A stretch of 64,000 nt of DNA from Staphylococcus massiliensis CCUG 55927 (GCF_000298075.1 NZ_JH815593.1:1132597-1196596), one strand, 5' to 3'. Counted from the first letter of the stretch, positions 29,745 to 38,892 are shown. Numbers and translations are program-made. Notes: generated by a model not told the origin, from the letters alone.

Positions 29745-30183
29745 TTTATCAAGAAATGCTAGACGTGATAAACAAAGGGGCTCTGTTTATCAAGATTTCT
29801 TAAACGTGATAATCCAAGGGCTTTTGTTTATCAAGACTTTTCAAACGTGATAATTCAAGGGGCTCTGTTTATCAAGATTTCTTAAACGTGATAAACAAAG
29901 GGGCTCTGTTTATCAAGATTCTTCAAACGTGATAATCCAAGGGCTTTTGTTTATCAAGATTCTTCAAACGTGATAATCTAACGGCTTCTGTTTATCAAGA
30001 TTCTTCAAACGTGATAATCCAAGGGCTTTTGTTTATCAAGATTTCTTAAACGTGATAATCCAAGGGCTTTTGTTTATCAAGATTCTTCAAACGTGATAAT
30101 CCAAGGGCTTTTGTTTATCAAGAATCTTCAAACGTGATAATCCAAGGGCTTCTGTTTATCAAGATTCTTCAAACGTGATAAAC
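29745..30183. repeat. 41-bp tandem repeat array (10 units plus a partial one)
   Basis: Ten contiguous 41-bp units start at 29745, 29786, 29827, 29868, 29909, 29950, 29991, 30032, 30073 and 30114, and a partial eleventh starts at 30155. Each unit holds TTTATCA, about 13 bases, TGATAA (a six- or seven-pair stem), then a linker such as TCCAAGGGCTTTTG. Variation is confined to the loop (AGATTCTTCAAACG or AGATTTCTTAAACG) and the linker. Arms are invariant. The array lies between the convergent murB/CHY and sst operons. There are no unique spacers, so it is not CRISPR. Confidence 0.95.
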
Positions 30184-30222
30184 CGCACCGGCCCACCATC
30201 CAACTCCGCTTCAAACTGCAAT

Positions 30223-30262
30223 AAAAAACCAAGCATGACTCCCTTTAAGAAATCACGCTCGG
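30223..30262 (-). terminator. Terminator of the sst operon
   Basis: CCAAGCATGA (30229-30238) pairs with TCACGCTCGG (30253-30262, two G-T pairs), followed on the minus strand by TTTTTTATT. Confidence 0.85.
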
Positions 30263-30283
30263 CTCTCTCAATAAATCAAACTA

Positions 30284-31318
30284 TTATTTTTTAAACGCTT
30301 TTTCTAATTCTTCAATCTGCATAATTGATGTCGTTGTAGAACCAGCTGAGAAGTACCACAACTTAGGATCAAGTTCGATAATTTTACCTGACTTAATCGC
30401 ACTTACATTTTTCAGAACGTCATTGCCTAGTACTTTTTTAGATGACGCTTTACCACTTACAGCTTGACCGCGGTCCATAGCGAATATAATGTCCGGGTTC
30501 ATTTTGTTGATATACTCGTTAGAGATAACTTGACCATGTGGGCTTTGTTTAATATCTGTATCAGCAGGCGTGAATCCTAAAGTATCGTAAACGAGACTAC
30601 CGAAGCGATCACCAGGACCGTATGTTGATAATTCGCCTTCGTTAACGAGTAAGTACATACCTTTAGCTTTTAAATCCTTCGTTTTCGCTTTCACACCAGC
30701 AATTTTATCTTCTAACTTTTGATTTAATTCCTTAGCTTTATCTTCTTTACCAAAGATTTTTCCTAAATTATCCGTATTCGTTTTAACAGATTTTAAGTAA
30801 TTTTTATCATCTGCACCCATGTATACCACTTTGGCTTTTGGCGCAGCTTTCTTAAATTCATCTAAGTTCTTTTGATAAGCTGTTCTACTTGATAAGAAGA
30901 TGATATCTGGTTGGATTTTAGCAACTTTATCAAAGTCAATCGTTTTTAAGTCCCCAGTATTTTCATATTTATCATCTTTAAATTCTTTTAAAAAGTCTGG
31001 TAATAACTCTTTATTTTCACCCTTAGGTAAAGCTTTAATCTCATCTTTTACACCAAGTTCTTTTAACGTATCTAACGCACCATAATCAAATACGATAACT
31101 TTCTCAGGATTAACAGGCACATCGACTGTTTCAGAAACTTTCTTTTGTTCTTTGCTGTCTTTATTTTCATCACGTAATTTAAAGTTATTCTCTACTTTAA
31201 TAGTTTTCTCACTTGAAGCTTTTTCACTACTTTTTTCTTCTTTCTTACTAGATTGATTACCACATGCAACTAATAAAAATGCTAAACATATAACGACTAG
31301 AAAACTTAATCTTTTCAT
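30284..31318 (-). CDS. sstD: Siderophore-binding lipoprotein SstD
   Basis: A 344-residue substrate-binding lipoprotein of the Sst iron-siderophore ABC importer, which takes up catechol-type siderophores in S. aureus. The signal peptide ends in a lipobox (LLVACG, Cys near residue 19), followed by a Ser/Lys/Glu linker and a class III binding fold (from VDVPVNPEKVIVFDYGALDTL). The ATG at 31318 follows AGGAGTG; an upstream in-frame extension lacks a signal sequence. It is last in the operon after an 86-base gap behind sstC. Confidence 0.93.
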   Translation of the reverse strand: MKRLSFLVVICLAFLLVACGNQSSKKEEKSSEKASSEKTIKVENNFKLRDENKDSKEQKKVSETVDVPVNPEKVIVFDYGALDTLKELGVKDEIKALPKGENKELLPDFLKEFKDDKYENTGDLKTIDFDKVAKIQPDIIFLSSRTAYQKNLDEFKKAAPKAKVVYMGADDKNYLKSVKTNTDNLGKIFGKEDKAKELNQKLEDKIAGVKAKTKDLKAKGMYLLVNEGELSTYGPGDRFGSLVYDTLGFTPADTDIKQSPHGQVISNEYINKMNPDIIFAMDRGQAVSGKASSKKVLGNDVLKNVSAIKSGKIIELDPKLWYFSAGSTTTSIMQIEELEKAFKK

Positions 31319-31404
31319 TAAATTCACTCCTACTGATTTCTTAAATACTTGTCCCCACAATTATATGCGTATCTCTTAACGCGCCATCACTCCTTTCAAT
31401 AATG

Positions 31405-32178
31405 CTAACTTGATTGTTTATCCTCGAAATACATGCAGAACTTTTGATTCGAAATCGTTTGTATCGAGACATCCATTTCATAAATCTCTGACAATATCTT
31501 GGAATCAATAACATCGTCTTTCGTTCCTTCATGTACAATTCGCCCTTTTTTAAAAGCAATAATATTATCTGAATAACATGACGCAAAGTTAATATCATGA
31601 ATCACAATAATAATTGTCTTATTTAAATATTCAGCTAGATTTTTCAACGTCTGCATAATCTGAACAGAATGTTTCATATCCAAATTGTTCAACGGTTCAT
31701 CAAGCAAGATATAATCCGTATTCTGAGCTATCGTCATTGCGATGTACGCCCGTTGCTTTTGCCCGCCTGATAATGTTTTGATATTTCGATGACGAATTTC
31801 ATCAAGATGTAACAGATTTAGAGCACGGTCAACCTCTTGATGATCATCGTCCTTCAAATAGCCTTTTGAATAAGGGAAACGCCCAAATTGAACAAGCTGC
31901 TCAACCGTAATGTTCAGTTCTGTATGATTCGCTTGCTTTAAAATTGAAAGCCTTTTGGCAAGTTCGTTTGTCGGCACTTTGAAAAGCGCATCGCCATCAA
32001 TATGAACTGAACCACTTTCGAGTTCAATAAGTCGACTAATGAGTGATAAGAATGTACTCTTACCGGCACCATTAGGACCAATAATTGAAGTAAGCTTTCC
32101 TTTTTCAATATCAACATTTACATCTTCTAAAATCTTAGTGTCTCTTATATGGACGTCAACGCCTCTTACTTCAATCAT
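31405..32178 (-). CDS. sstC: Iron-siderophore ABC transporter ATPase SstC
   Basis: A 257-residue ABC ATPase of the FepC/FhuC type. Walker A is GPNGAGKST (about 34-42), the signature LSGGQKQRAYIAMTIA (about 134-149) and Walker B YILLDEPLNNLD. The ATG overlaps the sstB stop by four bases (ATGA), so translation is coupled. It powers the SstAB permease. Confidence 0.95.
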   Translation of the reverse strand: MIEVRGVDVHIRDTKILEDVNVDIEKGKLTSIIGPNGAGKSTFLSLISRLIELESGSVHIDGDALFKVPTNELAKRLSILKQANHTELNITVEQLVQFGRFPYSKGYLKDDDHQEVDRALNLLHLDEIRHRNIKTLSGGQKQRAYIAMTIAQNTDYILLDEPLNNLDMKHSVQIMQTLKNLAEYLNKTIIIVIHDINFASCYSDNIIAFKKGRIVHEGTKDDVIDSKILSEIYEMDVSIQTISNQKFCMYFEDKQSS

Positions 32179-33137
32179 GCTAAGTGTCTCCTTTTAACTA
32201 GAATGTAGATAAAATAACTGCCGCCTACTAAATTGATGAGAATACTCACTTCATTTGTCGCTTCAAACAACTGTTCAACGCCAAATTGCGCGAGTATCAA
32301 AACAATCCAACTCAAACAAATCGTGACAGGTAAAAGATATTTATGTTCATACGTTTTCATAAATTCATGCGCAATATTAATCGTCATGAGTCCAAGAAAT
32401 GTGATTGGACCAACGAGTGCGGTAGATATGGATACAAGGATTGCGACAAGTATCATCAAGAGTCGTGTGAATACTTCATAACGTATACCTAAGTTTATCG
32501 CATGGGCTTTACCAAGCAGTAAGACGTCTAAAGTCGGTAATAAGCGTACGATAGATAGTATGATCATAATCAAAATGATTGCCGAAAGTAATACCAGCTT
32601 TGAATTGGAAGCATCGAAACTTGCGAACATTGCACTTTGTATTTGCAAAAAGTCCTCGGGATTAATCAATAATTCAATAAAGCCCGTTATACTTTTAAAG
32701 AAAGTTCCCATAACAACGCCCATCAATAAGATCATATAAACTGAGAATTGAAATGTCTTGAAGATAACTTGAAATAATATGAGCGCAAATAACATCATGA
32801 CAAATACAGTAATGATAAAATTCGCGTAAATATTCGTATTCCAAAATGATTGCACACCGAATACAAAAATCAGAAGAACCTTAATAAATATGTAAACTGC
32901 ATCAAGTCCCATAATAGACGGTGTTAATAATCGGTTAACGGTTATGGCTTGAAAAATCGTTACCGAAGTGGCGATTGCAGCACCTACAAATAACATTAAG
33001 ACAAGCTTCCGTACTCGACTTGAAAATTGGTATTCAAATATTTCGAAATCGAGTCCTATAAATAAGTAAGCAATGCTGATTATAAGTGTGACCGCAACAA
33101 GCAGTATCAGTTTTTTCTTTTTCTCAAGTAGTTTCAT
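32175..33137 (-). CDS. sstB: Iron-siderophore ABC transporter permease SstB
   Basis: A 320-residue FecCD-type permease with about nine or ten membrane helices. The coupling motif GPITFLGLMTINIAH near residues 243-257 is the usual ATPase contact region. Its start overlaps the end of sstA by 14 bases. It forms a heterodimer with SstA. Confidence 0.94.
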   Translation of the reverse strand: MKLLEKKKKLILLVAVTLIISIAYLFIGLDFEIFEYQFSSRVRKLVLMLFVGAAIATSVTIFQAITVNRLLTPSIMGLDAVYIFIKVLLIFVFGVQSFWNTNIYANFIITVFVMMLFALILFQVIFKTFQFSVYMILLMGVVMGTFFKSITGFIELLINPEDFLQIQSAMFASFDASNSKLVLLSAIILIMIILSIVRLLPTLDVLLLGKAHAINLGIRYEVFTRLLMILVAILVSISTALVGPITFLGLMTINIAHEFMKTYEHKYLLPVTICLSWIVLILAQFGVEQLFEATNEVSILINLVGGSYFIYILVKRRHLA

Positions 33138-34092
33138 GACGTCGACCTCGAATCAATAACATAATAAATATCACCGTTCCAAATACACCTATCGTGAGAC
33201 CAATATTCACTTCGTATGGATACACGACAAGACGACCGATCACATCAGAAATCAGCACAAATATAGCACCTAACATTGCTGTATGTGGCAGCGCTGCTTT
33301 TAAATGGTCCCCTTTGAAAATAGAAACAATATTCGGAACAATCAATCCTAAGAAAGGTAAAGTTCCAACCGTTACCACAACGAGTGCCGTGATAATCGAC
33401 GTAAAGAAAAGCCCTAGATTAATAATAAATTGATAATTAAGACCGAGATTTTGGCTAAAATCTTTACCCATACCAGCCATCGTAAATTGGTTCGCAAATA
33501 TGTAAGTTAAAACTAAAATTGGAATACTTAGATAGAGTACTTCATATCTGCCACTCGTTATAATTGCAAAGTTACCATGCATCCAGTTACCTAAACTTTG
33601 AACCGCATTGGTACGCAATGCAAAGAAATTTGTAAAACTCGACACAACAGCGCCCATCATGATGCCTAAGAGCGGCACAAAGATCACATCTTTAAACTTA
33701 ATCAATTCAACTAACCTTACAAATAGAAAAGTACCTAACAAACTGAAACATATCGCTAAAATAAGCTTCAATAGCCTGCTTGAAGTAGGAATTAATATTA
33801 ATGAAATTAAAATACCAAACTTCGCCCACTCCATTGTGCCTGCAGTAGTCGGACTAACAAATTTATTTTGAAGCATTTGTTGCATGATTAAACCTGCTAA
33901 AGCTAAGCTACTTCCACAAATGATGATACTCATCGTTCTGGGAATGCGACTTGCATATAAAATATTCCACTCTTCATGCGACCATGATGGGATGTGTGTG
34001 ACATCCAGCTGATGAACGCCAACAAAGAGTGATGTCACCGAACAAATGATTAACACGATGCACAAAAGCCAACCATTCATTAGTAATTTCAT
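33124..34092 (-). CDS. sstA: Iron-siderophore ABC transporter permease SstA
   Basis: A 322-residue FecCD-type permease and first gene of sstABCD. About nine membrane helices are visible, with the coupling motif GTLPFLGLIVPNIVS near residue 240 and the C-terminus LIRGRRHETT. The ATG at 34092 is chosen because AGAGGA precedes it by about seven bases; the frame is open upstream to a TTG at 34110. It is controlled by a promoter with a Fur box. Confidence 0.94.
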   Translation of the reverse strand: MKLLMNGWLLCIVLIICSVTSLFVGVHQLDVTHIPSWSHEEWNILYASRIPRTMSIIICGSSLALAGLIMQQMLQNKFVSPTTAGTMEWAKFGILISLILIPTSSRLLKLILAICFSLLGTFLFVRLVELIKFKDVIFVPLLGIMMGAVVSSFTNFFALRTNAVQSLGNWMHGNFAIITSGRYEVLYLSIPILVLTYIFANQFTMAGMGKDFSQNLGLNYQFIINLGLFFTSIITALVVVTVGTLPFLGLIVPNIVSIFKGDHLKAALPHTAMLGAIFVLISDVIGRLVVYPYEVNIGLTIGVFGTVIFIMLLIRGRRHETT

Positions 34093-34128
34093 AATAGAAT
34101 CCTCTTTCAATGTGATGTATTTTGCAAA

Positions 34129-34176
34129 TGATAATCAATTTCAATTAAATTTTATCACTTTCCTCACATAAATCAA
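34129..34176 (-). promoter_or_regulatory. Promoter and Fur box of sstABCD
   Basis: Minus-strand TTGATT (34171-34176), 16 bases, TAAAAT (34149-34154). Immediately downstream, TGAAATT-G-ATTATCA (34129-34143) matches the 7-1-7 Fur consensus TGATAAT-N-ATTATCA at 12 of 14 positions. A repressor bound there would cover the start site, in line with iron control of sst. Confidence 0.75.
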
Positions 34177-34210
34177 TACTTTATTTAACTTTTGTTAAGA
34201 TTTTGTTAAT

Positions 34211-34243
34211 AAAAAAGCAGGCTAGACATTCGTCTAACCTGCA
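34211..34243 (-). terminator. Terminator of the IsaB-like gene
   Basis: GCAGGCTAGAC (34217-34227) pairs with GTCTAACCTGC (34232-34242), followed on the minus strand by TTTTTTATT. Confidence 0.92.
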
Positions 34244-34270
34244 ATGCTCATATCTTATTGAGTTTTGTGA

Positions 34271-35005
34271 TTAAATACCTAAGTGACCTTTTTGAACGTA
34301 ACCATTCGCATCGAAGTTGAAACTAATAATCGCGTCATCAATGTTGTAAGTCATACTGAATTGGTTGTTTTCACCTTCTTTTACTTGAGCTGGTTGACCA
34401 TAAGCTTTAATGATATCTTGTTTACTAATTTGACCTTTCTTAACATCGAAGTTTGCGATGTGTGGCATACCTGCGTCATCGAAGTTTGTAATTTGTGTAT
34501 CTGCAACATTTTTAATAGCCATAGGTTCTGATTCTTTAGGCGTAACCATATTGATTTTGTAACCGTTTAGCGTCACATTGTTGTGCTTAACTGCATTAAC
34601 GAATGTCGACTCAACGATAAAGCTAGAATCATAGCTTGTATGACCTTTGTATGCATACCAAGGTCTAATTTGGGGTTTGTATGTTTTATTAGGTGCGTAA
34701 ATTGTAACTTTATATTCATCTGCGATACGTTGCGTTTCTCTATCTACTGCATGAGAGAATGATTCAGCTGTTTCATGACCATAATGAGGTACATTGTTTT
34801 CTAATTCTTGGTACTGAGCTTCAGTCATACCTTTAGGAACAACACCGCCATATGGACGTTGACCTTGAGATGCTTGTGTTTGTGTATGTGCTTGGTCTTC
34901 ATTTGTAGCTTGATGATCTTCCGCTGCTTCCATAGTCCCTGATACCCCTGTAAATAAAACTGTTGATGCTAAAAGTGACGAAACAAATAAATTTGATTTT
35001 TTCAT
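34271..35005 (-). CDS. Secreted IsaB-like antigen with N-terminal extension
   Basis: A 244-residue secreted protein. A signal peptide (about 1-28, ending TMEAA-ED) leads to a His/Gln-rich stretch and PYGGVVPKGMTEAQYQELEN (about 52-71). The C-terminal part (about 113-244) resembles IsaB: WYAYKGHTSYDSSFIVESTFVNAVKHNNVTLNGYKI and KQDIIKAYGQP correspond to the YYTYNGY..NFINAIKYDNV.FNGIK and KDIQKAYGK patterns I recall for that protein. IsaB of S. aureus is an extracellular nucleic-acid-binding antigen; nucleic-acid binding here is inferred. It is longer than IsaB (about 175 residues). The ATG follows AAAGGAG. Confidence 0.72.
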   Translation of the reverse strand: MKKSNLFVSSLLASTVLFTGVSGTMEAAEDHQATNEDQAHTQTQASQGQRPYGGVVPKGMTEAQYQELENNVPHYGHETAESFSHAVDRETQRIADEYKVTIYAPNKTYKPQIRPWYAYKGHTSYDSSFIVESTFVNAVKHNNVTLNGYKINMVTPKESEPMAIKNVADTQITNFDDAGMPHIANFDVKKGQISKQDIIKAYGQPAQVKEGENNQFSMTYNIDDAIISFNFDANGYVQKGHLGI

Positions 35006-35229
35006 AATTACACTCCTTTGATTTCTTTTACATTACGAATGTTACTATAATATTACAAATATTACTATTAAATGAATGTAAAATTCTTTTTATTATTATT
35101 TAAAGTGTTAAATACTTTAATATGATTTAAATTTAATACGTAATACATTTCATTAATTACGATTTCATCGCTTAAATTTTTATATCTCTTTTTTTAAAAG
35201 CACTACCGCTAAGTTAAGCCAAATTTAAT

Positions 35230-35279
35230 AAAAAAAAGAGTTAGCACAATTAGAATAACTCCTAATTATACTAACTCTT
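35230..35279 (-). terminator. Terminator of nrdF
   Basis: AGAGTTAG..ATTAG (from 35237) pairs with CTAAT..CTAACTCT (to 35278), followed on the minus strand by TTTTTTTATT. Confidence 0.9.
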
Positions 35280-35298
35280 ACAAGCAACAATGTAAGTT

Positions 35299-36270
35299 TT
35301 ATTTATCATCAAAGTTAAAGTCTTCATCTTGTAACGCTTCAACATTTAACGCTAGCGTATAGCCATCACCTTTTACTGAGAAGAAGTCATGGTTTTTAGT
35401 AGACGTATCTAGCGCATTTTCAATAATTGGGTTGAATTCACGTTCTTCAAAGTAAGGTTCAAAACCTAGGTTTGATAAAGCTTTATTACCGTTATAACGT
35501 ACATAATTTAAAACATCTTCAGTTAAACCAATAGCGTCATAAAGTCCTTTTGTATAACTCACTTCGTTTTTATATAGTTCATCTAATAATTTATACATTT
35601 GTTGATCAGCTTTTTGTTTTTCGCTCTCTGATAATTCATTACGTAGACTTTGAGCATCTAAACCAGTGAATACACCGTGAATAGATTCATCTAAAAGAAT
35701 CTTTCTGATGATTTCACCTGAAGTCGTCATTCTACCTTGTCCAGCTAAGTATAGTGGATAGTAGAAACCAGAATAGAATAAAAATGTTTCTAAAAATACA
35801 CTTGAGACACGTGCCATATATTGATCATAGATGGAGGCATCTTTACACCATAATTTATGGTAGTTTGAAACGATTTTATCTGATTTATATTTTAAATGAG
35901 GCTCTTCTAAAACCCATTTATCAAGTAATTCATTAGTCTCACTAGATGGAAGTAAAGTCGTGAAGATATGAGAATAACTTTTCGCATGAATTTGTTCCAT
36001 CATAGCCATAAATGAATACACTGCTTTTTTACGTAAATCTTTCGTATGCATCATAATTAAAGGCATGCCATCATCTGCTTGATGCGTATCTAAACCTGTT
36101 AATCCTGCTAAAGCTTTTTTAAAAGCATTCTGTTCATCATCTGTTAAAGTTTTCCAGCTCGCAATGTCTTTTGATACTTTGAATTCTGTTTCAACCCACA
36201 TTTGTGAGATATTTTGTCTCCAGAACATATTCGTCATATCTTCTTGTGTATTCCAATTGACAGCAATCAT
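35299..36270 (-). CDS. nrdF: Class Ib ribonucleotide reductase small subunit
   Basis: The 323-residue radical-carrying beta subunit of aerobic ribonucleotide reductase. Metal ligands and the radical Tyr lie in QMWVETEFKVSKD, MEQIHAKSYSHIF (about 90-102) and ILLDESIHGVF (about 190-200). It is third in nrdIEF and separated from nrdE by 154 bases that carry a hairpin. The ATG is preceded by a short AGAATTAAAA-type site, weaker than average. Confidence 0.96.
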   Translation of the reverse strand: MIAVNWNTQEDMTNMFWRQNISQMWVETEFKVSKDIASWKTLTDDEQNAFKKALAGLTGLDTHQADDGMPLIMMHTKDLRKKAVYSFMAMMEQIHAKSYSHIFTTLLPSSETNELLDKWVLEEPHLKYKSDKIVSNYHKLWCKDASIYDQYMARVSSVFLETFLFYSGFYYPLYLAGQGRMTTSGEIIRKILLDESIHGVFTGLDAQSLRNELSESEKQKADQQMYKLLDELYKNEVSYTKGLYDAIGLTEDVLNYVRYNGNKALSNLGFEPYFEEREFNPIIENALDTSTKNHDFFSVKGDGYTLALNVEALQDEDFNFDDK

Positions 36271-36378
36271 TTTAATTCTCCATTCATTTAAATTTCTATT
36301 TCGTTAGGCACTTCAATTCATTCTTAATTAAAAGACTGATATAACGTTTGTTTAATATATTACGATCATTTATCGCTA

Positions 36379-36416
36379 AAATAGAACACCCATTTTCAAA
36401 ATGGATGTTACTATTT
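36379..36416 (-). terminator. Hairpin between nrdE and nrdF
   Basis: AAATAG..AACACCCA (36379-36392) pairs with TGGATGTT..CTATTT (36402-36416) with few mismatches. On the minus strand it is followed by TTTTAG, a short U-run. It may attenuate or process the mRNA so that nrdF is made at a different level from nrdE, rather than terminate fully. Confidence 0.6.
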
Positions 36417-36424
36417 CTATCTAT

Positions 36425-38530
36425 TTAAATGGCACAACTTGTACATTCATCTACGCTTAATAATTTGTTACGTGTATAGTAAAGAGATTTTAACCCTTTG
36501 TAGTGTGCATATACATATAAACGTGATAATTCACGTGTAGAAATCTCAGAATTCACGTAAAGAATCGTTGAGATACCTTGGTCAACGTGCGTTTGAATTG
36601 TTGCGATTAAATCAATTAATTTCATTTGGTCAGTATTGAATGCTGACTTGTAATACCACATCGTTTGAGGTGATAAGAATGGCATTGGATAAAATGTTTC
36701 AGCATTGCCGTAAGTACGACGTTCAATCTGGTCTACAATTGGCATCACTGAGCTTGTAGCATTTTGAACATATGAAATACTTTGTGTCGGCGCAATTGCT
36801 AAACGATAAGCATGGTATAAGCCATGTTCTTTAACTTTTTCTGCTAGTGCTTTCCAATCTTCTGTAGTTGGAATATCTAAACCTTCGAATAAAGCTTTAA
36901 CTTTATCATATTTTGGTGAAAAATCATTTTCAGTATAACGATTAAAATACTCACCGCTTGCGTAATCTGAATCTTCAAAGCCTACATATTTTTCTTGACG
37001 GTCTTTTGCAATTTGCATAGAACGTTCGATTGAATAATAGTTCATCATCATGAAGAACGTATTCGCGAAGTCTTTCGCTTCTTCAGATTCATAATTAATA
37101 TGGTTTTTCGCTAAATAACCATGAAGGTTCATAACACCTAAACCTACTGAGTGAAGTTCACTGTTAGCCTTTTTAACGCCAGGTGCGTTTTGAATATTTG
37201 CTTCATCACTTACAAAAGTTAATGCATCCATACCAGTATGAACTGAATCTCTAAACTTGCCTGATTCCATAACATTCACGATGTTCATAGAACCAAGGTT
37301 ACAAGAAATATCTCGTTTAATTTCATCTTCAATACCGTAATCATTTATAATTGAAGTTTCTTGTAATTGGAAGATTTCTGTACATAAATTACTCATTTTG
37401 ATTTGACCAATATTAGAGTTAGCATGTACTTTATTCGCATTATCCTTGAACATAAGGTAAGGATAACCAGATTGTAATTGCGTTTGAGCAATAATGTTTA
37501 ACATCTCACGAGCATCTTTTGCTTTTTTCATGATATTAGGATTCTCAACAAGTTTATCGTAGTAATCATCAATATTAATATCATCTAGTGTTACACCATA
37601 TTCACGTTCAACAGTGTGTGGTGCGAACATATAGAAGTCCTTACCTTCTTTCGCAAGATCAAAGAATTTAGAAGGTACAATTAATCCTGTTGAAATTGTA
37701 GATAGACGTAAATCTTCATCTGCGTTTACCTTTTTTGTATCTAAGAACTCTTCAACATCATAATGGAAGATATTGAGATAAACCGCACCAGCACCTGGAC
37801 GTTGACCAAGTTGATCGGCATAACTAAAGCCACCTTCTAAGGATTTAGCTACTGGTAGCACACCTTTAGCTACACCTTTAATGCCTTTAATCGCCTCACC
37901 TCTAGCACGTAATTTAGATAAGTTGATTGCAACACCGCCGCCAATTTTACTTAATTGTTTAGCTGTAGAGTCGATAAAGTTAATAGAATTTAAGCTATCG
38001 TCTACTTCAAGTAAGAAACATGAAACAAGTTCGCCACGACGTGCACGACCTGCATTTAAGAATGTAGGTGTTGCAGGTTGATAACGTTGTTCAATCATCG
38101 CTTGGATAAATTGCTTAGCTGTCGCTTTATGACCATCAGCTAAATATAAAGAAACGATGACAACGTGTTCTTTATAATCCTCTAAGTATTGAGTTTTATT
38201 ATTCGTTTTTAAAGCATAATCTTTAAAGAATTTACTTGCTGACATGTAACTCGCAAAAGTAAAAGGTAAATTCTGAGCAAAATCTGTAATTTCTCTTAAG
38301 TCCGCTTCACTGTACTTTTCAAACACATCGAAATAAAAATCCTGATCTACTAAGTAATGTAAGCGCTCAATCGCATCGTCAAAATAGATTGTATGATCTT
38401 TAATTTCTTCCAGGTAATTCTCTAAAGCTTCTTGGTCCTTCTCAAGGTTGAAGAAGCCATTCTCTTTACGCTTAGTAACTTCATTATTTAGTTCAATATG
38501 GTTATATGTTTTTTGTTCCATCGTCTTCAT
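36425..38530 (-). CDS. nrdE: Class Ib ribonucleotide reductase large subunit
   Basis: The 701-residue catalytic alpha subunit that reduces ribonucleoside diphosphates to deoxyribonucleotides. ATPTFLNAGRARRGELVSCFL and SCNLGSMNIVN carry active-site Cys residues; NLCTEI the third. The C-terminal redox pair is ECTSCAI, which is recharged by an NrdH-type redoxin. The ATG at 38530 shares a base with the nrdI stop (TGATG); a TTG one codon earlier and an ATG nine bases later are less likely from spacing to AAGGTGG. Confidence 0.96.
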   Translation of the reverse strand: MKTMEQKTYNHIELNNEVTKRKENGFFNLEKDQEALENYLEEIKDHTIYFDDAIERLHYLVDQDFYFDVFEKYSEADLREITDFAQNLPFTFASYMSASKFFKDYALKTNNKTQYLEDYKEHVVIVSLYLADGHKATAKQFIQAMIEQRYQPATPTFLNAGRARRGELVSCFLLEVDDSLNSINFIDSTAKQLSKIGGGVAINLSKLRARGEAIKGIKGVAKGVLPVAKSLEGGFSYADQLGQRPGAGAVYLNIFHYDVEEFLDTKKVNADEDLRLSTISTGLIVPSKFFDLAKEGKDFYMFAPHTVEREYGVTLDDINIDDYYDKLVENPNIMKKAKDAREMLNIIAQTQLQSGYPYLMFKDNANKVHANSNIGQIKMSNLCTEIFQLQETSIINDYGIEDEIKRDISCNLGSMNIVNVMESGKFRDSVHTGMDALTFVSDEANIQNAPGVKKANSELHSVGLGVMNLHGYLAKNHINYESEEAKDFANTFFMMMNYYSIERSMQIAKDRQEKYVGFEDSDYASGEYFNRYTENDFSPKYDKVKALFEGLDIPTTEDWKALAEKVKEHGLYHAYRLAIAPTQSISYVQNATSSVMPIVDQIERRTYGNAETFYPMPFLSPQTMWYYKSAFNTDQMKLIDLIATIQTHVDQGISTILYVNSEISTRELSRLYVYAHYKGLKSLYYTRNKLLSVDECTSCAI

Positions 38531-38892
38531 CAAAAATTGCCCACCTTATCCTTAAATTCTATAACGTCCTGCTTATTGCCTTGTAACTCAAATTTCATAA
38601 GTAAGGGTACATGATATTTATCCGCAACAACACGGCCTGCTTTCGCAAAATTCTGTCCCCAATTTCTATTGCCACTCGCTGCTACAGCTGATAGATTGGC
38701 ATGATTGATGTCTAAAAATTGTTGTACCGGTTCTGGAACCTCCCCAAAGCCGATTGTACCCGTGACTAATATAAAAGCTTCATCTAATTTTGTATGCATG
38801 TTATCAGATGTTATCTCGAACGTATCTTCGATTTCAGTACGCTTAATAAATCTTCTAACATTGCCTGTGAATGAAAAATACACAACTTTCAT
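38530..38892 (-). CDS. nrdI: NrdI flavodoxin-like activator of NrdF
   Basis: A 120-residue flavodoxin-like protein that supplies oxidant for the manganese-tyrosyl radical cofactor of NrdF. The FMN phosphate loop is [10 protein letters not shown] (about 6-15), and [12 protein letters not shown] (about 45-56) and [11 protein letters not shown] (about 73-83) are the other flavin loops. The ATG is six bases after AGGTGG. First gene of nrdIEF. Confidence 0.95.
   Translation of the reverse strand: MKVVYFSFTGNVRRFIKRTEIEDTFEITSDNMHTKLDEAFILVTGTIGFGEVPEPVQQFLDINHANLSAVAASGNRNWGQNFAKAGRVVADKYHVPLLMKFELQGNKQDVIEFKDKVGNF

Noticed and set aside
29745-30183. CRISPR array
   Set aside because: Units are contiguous 41-bp repeats with near-identical linkers; there are no unique spacers, no leader and no cas genes in the window. 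The same applies to 55988-56192.
29745-30183. Cluster of Fur boxes, because TGATAAT and TTATCA halves recur
   Set aside because: The halves are 13-14 bases apart in each unit instead of one base, and neither flanking operon starts here.
31341-31598. Minus-strand ORF overlapping sstC and the sstC-sstD gap
   Set aside because: Out of frame with sstC, no ribosome binding site and no recognisable domain.
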